Made by a program: the position numbers and the translations under genes
Shown here: positions 1-5,332 of the stretch, in pieces
How the letters are laid out: each line of letters opens with the position of its first letter
How positions within the stretch are numbered: position 1 is the first letter of the stretch
NCBI GenBank assembly: GCA_028869395.1
Contig: JAGWSE010000164.1
Span: forward strand, 1-9,523
Reading direction: 5' to 3'
Origin: Alphaproteobacteria bacterium
GTDB taxonomy: Bacteria > Pseudomonadota > Alphaproteobacteria > Caulobacterales > Caulobacteraceae
DNA length: 9,523 nt
The notes under the pieces: model-generated
What the model saw: only the letters and a program-made list of their open reading frames with translations
Database searches by the model: none
What the model was told of the DNA's origin: nothing

Positions 1-491
1 ACGAACATGTAGGCCGGGCCCAGGCCCAGCATCACGACGGGATGCCGGTAGAGCCGGTACGCCAGGCGCCGGGGCCACGACAGCGCCCGGTATTCCTCAA
101 GCGTCAGCATCTCGATCGCGCCCAGGCTGCGCCGGTCGAGATTGCCCGAGGTCGCATGGTGGATCGCGTGCGACCGGCGCCAGTATTCGTAAGGGGTCCA
201 GGTGAACGCGCCGATCACGCGACCCACCCATGCGTTCGCCTTCGCCGCCCGGAAGAACGCCTGGTGGCCGCAATCGTGCTGGATCATGAACAGCCGCACC
301 AGGAAGGCCGCGGCGGGGATGGTGAGGAGCAATCCCCACCAGAAACCGCTGAGCGCGCTGAAATAGGCCAGCCCCCAGAGCAGGGCGAACGGAACGGCCG
401 TGACCAGGATCTCGAAGATGCTGCGGCGGTGGTCGGCGACCTGGTAGCGGGCGACGATGTCGCGCAGTTCTTTCGGATTGGGACTGTTCAA
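1..491 (-). CDS. Membrane fatty acid desaturase, N-terminal part (3' end beyond the window)
   Basis: About 163 codons of a membrane-bound fatty acid desaturase are visible; the C-terminus lies off the left edge. Two of the three histidine boxes that bind the di-iron centre can be read: HDCGH at residues 72-76 and HAIHH at 108-112. The third (HxxHH) would be downstream. Hydrophobic stretches at about 30-47 and 50-70 precede box 1, as is usual for the family, which introduces double bonds into acyl chains in the inner membrane using O2 and an electron donor. The first possible start is TTG at 491-489 (N-terminus L/M-NSPNPKELRDIVARY). No in-frame ATG or GTG lies just upstream, and the sequence looks native from the first codon. 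The Shine-Dalgarno is weak (GAG-rich). The TTG overlaps the stop codon of a short upstream ORF. Regioselectivity (delta-9, delta-12 or other) cannot be judged. The family call is secure; the start is probable. Confidence 0.88.
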   Translation of the reverse strand, partial: MNSPNPKELRDIVARYQVADHRRSIFEILVTAVPFALLWGLAYFSALSGFWWGLLLTIPAAAFLVRLFMIQHDCGHQAFFRAAKANAWVGRVIGAFTWTPYEYWRRSHAIHHATSGNLDRRSLGAIEMLTLEEYRALSWPRRLAYRLYRHPVVMLGLGPAYMF

Positions 492-538
492 GGCTCTACG
501 CTCGGCGATCGGCGGGGGCGCGCCATTTGGGCCCGCAT
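488..538 (-). other. Candidate 16-codon leader ORF overlapping the desaturase start
   Basis: On the minus strand an ATG at 538-536 opens a 16-codon frame (MRAQMARPRRSPSVEP) ending in TGA at 490-488. The stop overlaps the TTG start of the desaturase (TTGA arrangement). The ATG falls where transcription from the TATAAT box would begin, so the ORF could be translated as a leaderless message and hand ribosomes to the TTG by termination-reinitiation. The peptide is Arg/Pro-rich and resembles no family I know. It could equally be chance in GC-rich DNA. Confidence 0.2.
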
Positions 539-545
539 GAAGGCG

Positions 546-551
546 ATTATA
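546..551 (-). promoter_or_regulatory. Candidate -10 box (TATAAT) for the desaturase gene
   Basis: The minus strand reads TATAAT, a perfect sigma-70 -10 hexamer and conspicuous in DNA this GC-rich. Transcription would begin about 7 nt downstream, near 538-540, which is at or beside the ATG of the small leader ORF. No good -35 box is found at 16-18 bp (the hexamer at 17 bp is CCGTTC). The promoter would therefore be weak, activator-dependent or of another sigma class. Its position 55-60 nt before the desaturase TTG suits that gene. Confidence 0.4.
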
Positions 552-585
552 TGGGTTCGCGCCAGCCCGAACGGGGGTTGGACCG

Positions 586-614
586 CTGCGGCCTTTGGTC
601 CGGTTCGGCCGCAG
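586..614. repeat. Perfect 8-bp inverted repeat in the divergent intergenic region
   Basis: CTGCGGCC at 586-593 and GGCCGCAG at 607-614 are exact reverse complements separated by 13 nt. The half-sites are 21 bp centre to centre, about two DNA helical turns, which fits a dimeric repressor or activator. The element lies roughly 35-68 bp upstream of the desaturase TATAAT box, where an activator would sit, and about 230 bp upstream of the transporter gene. An RNA hairpin is the alternative. High GC raises the chance of a random match. Confidence 0.35.
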
Positions 615-735
615 GGCCGGGCATGGCCGCCCGCCCGAGATTCGTCAATCACCGTTCGTCCGCCGCGGCGGCGATCGGCGCGGGCCGACGGGCCGGTTGC
701 GCCCAGGGGCGAACGCCCGCAGGCTGGCCGCATTC

Positions 736-783
736 GGAGGAGGCCGCATGGCCACATCGTCGGACATGGTCCGCCAGGACTAG
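736..783 (+). other. Candidate 11-codon leader ORF with strong Shine-Dalgarno
   Basis: GGAGGAGG at 736-743 sits 4-7 nt before ATG 748, making it one of the best ribosome-binding sites in the window. The frame it opens is only 11 codons (MATSSDMVRQD, TAG at 781-783). It is followed 11 nt later by a GC hairpin (795-812) and then, at 845, by a transporter gene that has no evident Shine-Dalgarno of its own. The arrangement recalls leader-peptide control, but the peptide has no telling codon runs, so a chance match is possible. Confidence 0.2.
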
Positions 784-844
784 ATCGAGCCGCCGCCGGG
801 CCTGCGCCCGGCCGCGCACCCCCGCCTTCCTCTGAGCCCCCGAC

Positions 845-2002
845 ATGGCCTTCTTCCGCAACTCGGCGGTCAACCGCCTGAACCTGCACTATGCGATCCA
901 GATGCTCGCCCTGAGCGGCGGCGGGCTGTTCTTCCTGGTCTTCATGGTGAAGTCGGGCGTGCCGGTCCCGGTCGCCTTCCTGACCCAGGCCGCAATCCTG
1001 GCCGGACGGTTTGCGCTCAGGCCGCTGATCCTGCCGCTCGCGATCCGTCTTGGCCTGAAGCCGCTGCTGATCGCCGGGACCTTCGGGGTGGCGGCGATCT
1101 TCCCGCTGCTCGCCCGGGTGCACGGCGTCGGTCCCGAGCTGTGGGCCGTGATCGTCATGACCTCGATCGCCGACATCTTCTACTGGCCGAGCTACCACGC
1201 CTATTTCGCGGCCCTGGGCGATGCGGAGCACAGGGGCCACCAGGTCAGCCTGCGGGAAGCCGCGAACGCCGCGATCGGGGTGGTCGGCCCGATCGCCGCC
1301 GGCTGGTCTCTGGCCGCCGCCGGGCCCGCCTGGACCTTCTGGGCCATCGCGCTCATCCAGGCCGCCTCGGTGATCCCGCTGATCGGCGCCCCCAACGTCC
1401 CGGTGGCCAGGCAGGCGCCGGGGGCGTTCCGCTACGCCCGCTTCGGCTTCGCCCTTTTCCTGGCCGACGGCTGGCTGGGGGCGGCGTTCTATTTCTTCTG
1501 GCAGGTGGCCCTGTTCCTGGCGGTGGGCTCGAGCTTCCGCGCCTATGGCGGGGCGATGGCGCTGGCCGCCCTCCTCGGCGGCGCCTCGAGCCTGCTGCTG
1601 GGACGCCACATCGACGCGGGCGGCGGGCGACGGGCCGCGGTGATCGCCTACGGGCTGGTCGTCGCCCTGCTCCTGTTCCGCGCGCTCAGCCTGGGCTCTC
1701 CCTGGCTTGCGGTGGCGGCCAACGCGCCCGGGGCCCTGGTTGCGGCCCTCTACATCCCGGCCATGATGGCCGCCGTCTACAACGCGGCCAAGGCCTCGCC
1801 CTGTCCGTTCCGGTTCCACATGGTGAGCGAGGGCGCCTGGGACATCGGCGGCGGGGCGGGCTGCCTCGCCGGCGCGGCGGTGACCGCCTCCGGCCACTCG
1901 CTCGCCTGGGCGATCCTGCTGGGCGCGCCGTCCGCGATCTTCACCGCAGGGCTGCTCACCCGCCATTACCGCCCGCCGGGCGCGGCCGCCGCGCCGACCT
2001 GA
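845..2002 (+). CDS. MFS-like integral membrane transporter, substrate unknown
   Basis: A 385-residue, very hydrophobic protein with about 11-12 predicted membrane helices in two halves, separated by a loop around residues 181-198. This is the usual size and layout of a major facilitator superfamily permease in the inner membrane. A degenerate MFS motif-A-like loop is visible at residues 253-263 (GRHIDAGGGRR). Helix 4 has an aromatic/polar patch, FYWPSYHAYF, at roughly 112-121, which may line the translocation path. I cannot name a substrate. The ATG at 845 is the only sensible start, because an in-frame TGA lies at 833-835. No Shine-Dalgarno precedes it, so it may be leaderless or coupled to the small ORF upstream. 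No terminator separates it from the gcv promoter, so some read-through into the riboswitch is possible. Being next to the gcv operon does not by itself imply glycine transport. Confidence 0.72.
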   Translation: MAFFRNSAVNRLNLHYAIQMLALSGGGLFFLVFMVKSGVPVPVAFLTQAAILAGRFALRPLILPLAIRLGLKPLLIAGTFGVAAIFPLLARVHGVGPELWAVIVMTSIADIFYWPSYHAYFAALGDAEHRGHQVSLREAANAAIGVVGPIAAGWSLAAAGPAWTFWAIALIQAASVIPLIGAPNVPVARQAPGAFRYARFGFALFLADGWLGAAFYFFWQVALFLAVGSSFRAYGGAMALAALLGGASSLLLGRHIDAGGGRRAAVIAYGLVVALLLFRALSLGSPWLAVAANAPGALVAALYIPAMMAAVYNAAKASPCPFRFHMVSEGAWDIGGGAGCLAGAAVTASGHSLAWAILLGAPSAIFTAGLLTRHYRPPGAAAAPT

Positions 2003-2025
2003 GCCCGCTGCGCGAACGTCGCCGA

Positions 2026-2052
2026 TTGACTCTCCCCTCGCCTTCCAACAGG
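2026..2052 (+). promoter_or_regulatory. Candidate promoter of the glycine cleavage operon
   Basis: TTGACT at 2026-2031 matches the -35 consensus in five of six positions, 24 nt after the transporter stop codon. The matching -10 region (about 2047-2052, CCAACAGG area) is poor by E. coli standards. Initiation would fall near 2058-2061, exactly at the 5' edge of the first glycine aptamer, which is the main reason to believe it. A GANTC methylation site (2028-2032) overlaps the -35 and another (2060-2064) lies near the predicted start. Confidence 0.4.
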
Positions 2053-2060
2053 TTCCGCCG

Positions 2061-2268
2061 ACTCTCGCGGGAGAGACCCTCCGAGGCTTCGGCCCAGGAG
2101 GGAGCCGAAGGCGCAACCGCCCCGGAAACGCTCAGGCAAAAGGACCGCGCGGGCTGACAAACGCTGGAAAGTCTCCTGGACAGCCCGCCGGGCGAGACAG
2201 GAGCGCCGAAGGAGCAGAGGTCCGCCAGGCTACGGCGGTCCGAAATCTCTCAGGCCCATGGGACAGCG
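2061..2268 (+). promoter_or_regulatory. Tandem glycine riboswitch (two aptamers)
   Basis: Two consecutive glycine aptamers are recognisable by their conserved cores. Aptamer 1 (about 2061-2152) has P1 as CGCGG 2066-2070 with CCGCG 2145-2149, a stem CCCTCC 2077-2082 with GGAGGG 2097-2102, the GCCGAAGG core at 2104-2111 and CTCAGGCAAAAGGAC at 2131-2145. Aptamer 2 (about 2162-2268) has P1 as CGCTG 2162-2166 with CAGCG 2264-2268, the pre-core CTGGAAAG, a stem CTCCTG 2173-2178 with CAGGAG 2198-2203, the core GCCGAAGGAGCAGAGG at about 2205-2220, and CTCTCAGGCCCATGGGAC at about 2247-2264. The linker is about 10 nt, as in other tandem glycine riboswitches. In this family, cooperating aptamers usually switch gcv operons on when glycine is abundant, and the gcvT gene follows directly. 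Confidence 0.96.
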
Positions 2269-2324
2269 GGGGCGAACCGATCGGCCGGGCGATCCCGGCC
2301 CGTCGCCTCGTCGTCAGCCCGGAG
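2269..2324 (+). promoter_or_regulatory. Probable riboswitch expression platform controlling the gcvT ribosome-binding site
   Basis: Directly after aptamer 2 the RNA can fold GGGGCGA 2269-2275 with TCGCCTC 2303-2309 (one G-U pair), enclosing the perfect 7-bp hairpin GGCCGGG 2283-2289 / CCCGGCC 2294-2300. In that fold the Shine-Dalgarno GGAG at 2321-2324 is free. Alternatively CCGGGC 2285-2290 pairs with GCCCGG 2317-2322, which breaks the hairpin and hides the first two G residues of the Shine-Dalgarno. The two folds exclude each other. No U-run follows any hairpin, so control of translation is more likely than termination. This is a hand-folded model. Confidence 0.45.
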
Positions 2325-2334
2325 CCCGCCCCTC

Positions 2335-3504
2335 GTGTCAGACCTTCCCGCCGGGACCGTCCTCAAGACCACCCCGCTCACCGAGGCCCACGTCGCGCTC
2401 GGGGCCAAGATGGTCGAGTTCGCGGGCTACGACATGCCCGTCCAGTACCCCGACGGCGTGCTGAAGGAGCACCTGTGGACCCGTGACGAGGCGGGCGTCT
2501 TCGACGTCTCCCACATGGGCCCCTCGTTCCTGACCCTGAACAACAGGAGCGGCGACCCGGACGCCGACCACAAGGCGGTCGCCGCTCTGGTCGAACCGCT
2601 GATCTGCGGCGACATCGGCGGGCTCAAGCGCGGCCAGCTCCGCTACACCCTGCTGCTGAACGACGACGGCGGCATCCTCGACGACCTGATGATCGGCCGC
2701 CCGGCCGAGGCCGACGCCCAGGGCTCGCTGCAGATCGTCGTCAACGCCGGGACCAAGGACGCCGACTTCGCCCGCATCGAGCAGGCTGTCGCCGGCGAGG
2801 CGCGCCTCGAACGCGCCGACGAGAACGCCCTCATCGCCGTCCAGGGCCCCAAGGCCGTGGACGTGGTGGGCCGGCTGATGCCCGAGGCGCGCGAGCTGGT
2901 CTTCATGACCTTCCGGCGGATCGGCTGGCAGGGGCATGACCTCTCGGTCTCCCGCTCGGGCTACACCGGCGAGGACGGCTACGAGATCCTCGTGCCCCGG
3001 CCTGTCGCCGCAAGCTTCTGGAACACGCTGCTGGCCGACGAGCGCGCCCGGCCCATCGGCCTGGGCGCCCGCGACTCGCTGCGCCTGGAGGCGGGCCTGC
3101 CGCTCTACGGCCACGACCTCGACACCAGCGTCTCCCCGGTGGAGGCCGACCTCGGCTTCGCGCTCTCCAAGCGCCGCCGCGAGGCCGGCGACATCCCAGG
3201 CTGGACCCGCATCGCCCGCGAGATGACCCATGGCCCGAGCCGCGTCCGCGTCGGCCTGAAGGTGCTGGAAGGCGCGCCGGCCCGGGAAGGCGCCGAGGTC
3301 GCCGACGAGGCGGGCACCGTGATCGGCCGCGTCACCTCCGGCGGATTCTCGCCCAGCCTGCGCCAGCCCATCGCGCTGGCCTTCGTGCCGCCGATCCATT
3401 CGCAGGCGGGCACGAAGCTCAAGGTCCTGGTCCGCGGCAAGGCCCAGGCCGCCGAGGTCGTCCCCACCCCCTTCGTCGCCCACCGCTACGTGCGGAAGCT
3501 GTGA
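2335..3504 (+). CDS. gcvT: Glycine cleavage system T protein (aminomethyltransferase)
   Basis: GcvT takes the aminomethyl group carried on the lipoyl arm of H protein, releases ammonia and transfers the one-carbon unit to tetrahydrofolate, giving 5,10-methylene-THF in the cytosol. The 389 residues are within the normal family range. Recognisable blocks are FAGYDMPVQY (29-38), the FDVSHMG segment near 56-62, GGILDDL with D116/D117 where the family's catalytic aspartate lies, the SRSGYTGEDGYEI segment around residues 203-215, a RDSLRLEAGLPLYGHDLD block, and SGGFSPSL near the C-terminus. Translation starts at GTG 2335, with GGAG at 2321-2324 ten nucleotides upstream. This GTG gives the MSDLPAGTVLKTTPL N-terminus expected before the conserved LTEAH start of the domain. 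It is the first gene of the operon and is under the glycine riboswitch. gcvH follows after 20 nt. Confidence 0.96.
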   Translation: MSDLPAGTVLKTTPLTEAHVALGAKMVEFAGYDMPVQYPDGVLKEHLWTRDEAGVFDVSHMGPSFLTLNNRSGDPDADHKAVAALVEPLICGDIGGLKRGQLRYTLLLNDDGGILDDLMIGRPAEADAQGSLQIVVNAGTKDADFARIEQAVAGEARLERADENALIAVQGPKAVDVVGRLMPEARELVFMTFRRIGWQGHDLSVSRSGYTGEDGYEILVPRPVAASFWNTLLADERARPIGLGARDSLRLEAGLPLYGHDLDTSVSPVEADLGFALSKRRREAGDIPGWTRIAREMTHGPSRVRVGLKVLEGAPAREGAEVADEAGTVIGRVTSGGFSPSLRQPIALAFVPPIHSQAGTKLKVLVRGKAQAAEVVPTPFVAHRYVRKL

Positions 3505-3513
3505 CGCCCCTTC

Positions 3514-3518
3514 AGGAG
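3514..3518 (+). promoter_or_regulatory. Shine-Dalgarno AGGAG deciding the gcvH start
   Basis: AGGAG(AG) lies 6 nt before ATG 3525. It fixes the gcvH start there rather than at the GTG at 3501, which overlaps the gcvT stop, lies upstream of this site, and would add eight residues absent from the family's usual N-terminus. Confidence 0.75.
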
Positions 3519-3524
3519 AGACAG

Positions 3525-3890
3525 ATGCGCTTCACCAAGGATCACGAGTGGGTCGAGCTTTCGGGCGACGTCGCCACCATCGGCGTCACCGCCTACGCCG
3601 CCGAGCAGCTCGGCGACGTGGTGTTCGTCGAGACCCCCGAGGTCGGCAAGACCGTGAAGGCCGGCGACAACCTGGCCGTCGTCGAGAGCGTCAAGGCCGC
3701 CTCCGACGTCTACGCCCCGATCTCGGGCGAGGTGGTGGAGGCCAACGCCGCCCTCTCGGATGCGCCCGAAACGGTCAACGCCGCCCCCGAGGCCGCTGGC
3801 TGGTTCGCCAAGCTCAAGGTCGCCAACCCGGCCGAGGTCGACCGGTTGATGGATCGCGCGGCTTACGAAGCCTATCTGCAGACGCTCTGA
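3525..3890 (+). CDS. gcvH: Glycine cleavage system H protein (lipoyl carrier)
   Basis: A 121-residue lipoyl-domain protein that shuttles the methylamine intermediate from the P protein to the T protein and then delivers electrons to lipoamide dehydrogenase. The N-terminus MRFTKDHEWVEL carries the family hallmark HEW. The lipoylation site is in VVESVKAASDVYAP with K57 as the modified lysine, and the flanking GD at 47-48 and PISGEV complete the lipoyl hairpin. The C-terminal helix region YEAYLQTL is intact. It is 20 nt downstream of gcvT and has its own good Shine-Dalgarno. It is followed by a palindromic intergenic repeat before gcvPA, which may protect or separate the upstream mRNA segment. 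Lipoyl attachment enzymes are not in the window. Confidence 0.97.
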   Translation: MRFTKDHEWVELSGDVATIGVTAYAAEQLGDVVFVETPEVGKTVKAGDNLAVVESVKAASDVYAPISGEVVEANAALSDAPETVNAAPEAAGWFAKLKVANPAEVDRLMDRAAYEAYLQTL

Positions 3891-3899
3891 ATTTTTGAA

Positions 3900-3972
3900 C
3901 CGCTCATCCCCGCGCAGGCGGGGATCCAAGCCGAGCCGCCGCTTGGGTTCCCGCCTCCGCGGGAACGAGCGG
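3900..3972. repeat. Palindromic intergenic repeat (WIPAFAGM-type) inside the gcv operon
   Basis: A 73-nt near-symmetrical element between gcvH and gcvPA. The outer arms CCGCTC 3900-3905 and GAGCGG 3967-3972 are perfect complements. Inside are two hairpins: ATCCCCGC 3906-3913 / GCGGGGAT 3918-3925, and GTTCCCGC 3947-3954 / GCGGGAAC 3959-3966. An inner stem pairs ATCCAAGC 3924-3931 with GCTTGGGT 3941-3948, one wobble. Transcribed, it would form a stable multi-hairpin structure in the polycistronic mRNA. The GGAT-CCC...GGGAT core resembles the dispersed repeats of many proteobacteria whose chance translations read WIPAFAGM or DPRLRGD; the minus strand here reads WIPACAGM. A related, decayed copy occurs at 7494-7607. 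There is no transposase, so it is a nonautonomous or REP-like element. Confidence 0.8.
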
Positions 3973-3988
3973 AGACGAGATTGACCCC

Positions 3989-5332
3989 ATGAGATACCTG
4001 CCCCTCACCCCCTCCGACCGCGCCGAGATGCTCGACGTCATCGGCGTCAGGTCGATCGACGACCTGTTCCGCGACGTGCCCGAGAAGGCCCGCAACAAGG
4101 CGCTGTTCGACCTGCCCCCGCACGCGGGCGAGCTGGAAGTGGAGCGGGAGCTTTCCGGCCTCGCCGCCCTGAACCGCCCGGCCGGGGCGGGGCCGTTCTT
4201 CTGCGGTGCGGGCGCCTACCGTCACCACGTGCCGGCGACGGTCGACCACATCATCCAGCGCTCGGAGTTCCTGACCTCCTACACGCCCTACCAGCCGGAG
4301 ATCGCCCAGGGCACGCTGCAGGTGCTGTTCGAGTTCCAGACCCAGGTCGCGGCGCTCACCGGCCTCGAGGTCGCCAACGCCTCCATGTACGACGGCTCCA
4401 CGGCCTGCGCGGAAGCGGTGATGATGGCCCAGCGGGTGACGCGCCGCGAGAAGGCGATCCTTTCCGGCGGCCTTCACCCCCACTACGCCGCCACCACCCA
4501 GACCATCGCCCACGCCGAGGGCATGCAGATTGTTCGCTTGAGCGCCGCCATCGACGCCGAGGCCGCCGTCATCCAGGCGATTGACGCCGGGACCGCCTGC
4601 GTCGTTGTCCAGACACCCAACGTGTTCGGGGTCGCCACCGACGTGACGAAGATCGCCGAGGCGGCCCACGCCGCCGGCGCGCTGCTGATCGTCGTCGCCA
4701 CCGAGGCCGTCTCCTTCGGCCTCCTGAAGTCGCCCGGCGAGATGGGGGCCGACATCGCCGTGGCCGAGGGCCAGTCGATCGGCAACGCCCTGAACTACGG
4801 CGGCCCCTACGTCGGCCTGTTCGCCGCGCGCGAGAAGCTGGTCCGCCAGATGCCGGGCCGCCTGTGCGGCGAGACGGTGGACGCCGACGGGCGCCGCGGT
4901 TACGTGCTGACCCTCTCCACCCGCGAGCAGCACATCCGCCGCGAGAAGGCGACCTCCAACATCTGCACCAACTCGGGGCTCTGCGCCCTCGCCTTCTCGA
5001 TCCACCTCAGCCTGCTGGGCGAGACGGGTCTTCGCCGGCTCGCCGCGATCAACCACGCCAAGGCCCGCGAGCTGCAGGCCGCGCTGACGGGCGTGAAGGG
5101 GCTCGAGGTGCTGACGCCGCGGTTCTTCAACGAGATCGCGGTGCGCGTGCCCGGCTCCGCCGCAGGCCTCGTGGAGGCCTGCGCCGCCGAGGGCGTCATC
5201 GCCGGCGTGCCCTTCTCGCGCCTCGATCCGTCCGCCGGTCTGGACGACGTGCTGCTGCTCGCCGTCACCGAAACCACCACTTCCGACCACATCGCCGCCC
5301 TGACGGCGGCGCTCTCCAAGGTTATCCGCTGA
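3989..5332 (+). CDS. gcvPA: Glycine dehydrogenase (decarboxylating) subunit 1, P-protein alpha half
   Basis: This 447-residue protein is the N-terminal half of the P protein, which in E. coli is a single chain of about 950 residues. With GcvPB it forms the PLP enzyme that decarboxylates glycine and loads methylamine onto lipoylated H protein. Landmarks are TSYTPYQPE at 96-104, SMYDGSTA at 132-139, NYGGP at 269-273 and SNICTN at 323-328, all typical of GcvPA. As expected it has no PLP lysine, which is in the partner. It starts at ATG 3989 (MRYLPLTPSDRAEML). The nearest Shine-Dalgarno-like GGAG (3971-3974) is 14 nt away, overlapping the right arm of the intergenic palindrome, so folding of the repeat could affect translation. 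Its TGA overlaps the ATG of gcvPB. Confidence 0.96.
   Translation: MRYLPLTPSDRAEMLDVIGVRSIDDLFRDVPEKARNKALFDLPPHAGELEVERELSGLAALNRPAGAGPFFCGAGAYRHHVPATVDHIIQRSEFLTSYTPYQPEIAQGTLQVLFEFQTQVAALTGLEVANASMYDGSTACAEAVMMAQRVTRREKAILSGGLHPHYAATTQTIAHAEGMQIVRLSAAIDAEAAVIQAIDAGTACVVVQTPNVFGVATDVTKIAEAAHAAGALLIVVATEAVSFGLLKSPGEMGADIAVAEGQSIGNALNYGGPYVGLFAAREKLVRQMPGRLCGETVDADGRRGYVLTLSTREQHIRREKATSNICTNSGLCALAFSIHLSLLGETGLRRLAAINHAKARELQAALTGVKGLEVLTPRFFNEIAVRVPGSAAGLVEACAAEGVIAGVPFSRLDPSAGLDDVLLLAVTETTTSDHIAALTAALSKVIR

Larger units (their letters stand above)
492..844. other. Divergent intergenic region between desaturase and MFS transporter
   Basis: This 353-bp stretch carries no convincing gene. 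Besides the TATAAT box and the 8-bp inverted repeat it holds a GANTC site (639-643), a 12-bp palindrome CCGCCGCGGCGG (660-671), a tiny ORF with a strong Shine-Dalgarno (736-783), and a 7-bp hairpin GCCGGGC-CTGC-GCCCGGC (795-812) just before the transporter gene. Open frames crossing it have Arg/Pro/Gly-rich translations typical of GC-rich noncoding DNA. No clear promoter for the transporter was found. Confidence 0.5.

Noticed and set aside
660..671. 12-bp palindrome CCGCCGCGGCGG
   Set aside because: Simple CCG/CGG repeat structure expected by chance in GC-rich intergenic DNA; no second copy or promoter context.
42..881. Plus-strand open frame across the desaturase and the intergenic region
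   Set aside because: It is antisense to a gene with clear histidine boxes, and its translation is Arg/Pro/Ala-rich noise.
488..2116. Long antisense open frame (542 codons) opposite the transporter gene
   Set aside because: Its translation is Arg/Gly/Pro/Ala-rich and low-complexity, with no family resemblance. It is a by-product of G/C third positions in the plus-strand gene.
2338..3483. Antisense open frame of 381 codons opposite gcvT
   Set aside because: The frame mirrors gcvT almost end to end and has no recognisable domain; the plus strand encodes a complete, motif-bearing GcvT.
3501..3524. GTG at 3501 as the gcvH start
   Set aside because: It overlaps the gcvT stop and lies before the good AGGAG at 3514-3518; ATG 3525 gives the standard H-protein N-terminus.
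4864..5331. N-terminal extension of gcvPB into gcvPA
   Set aside because: The open stretch is an out-of-frame reading of gcvPA, rich in Arg; the TGATG overlap at 5330-5334 gives the natural start.
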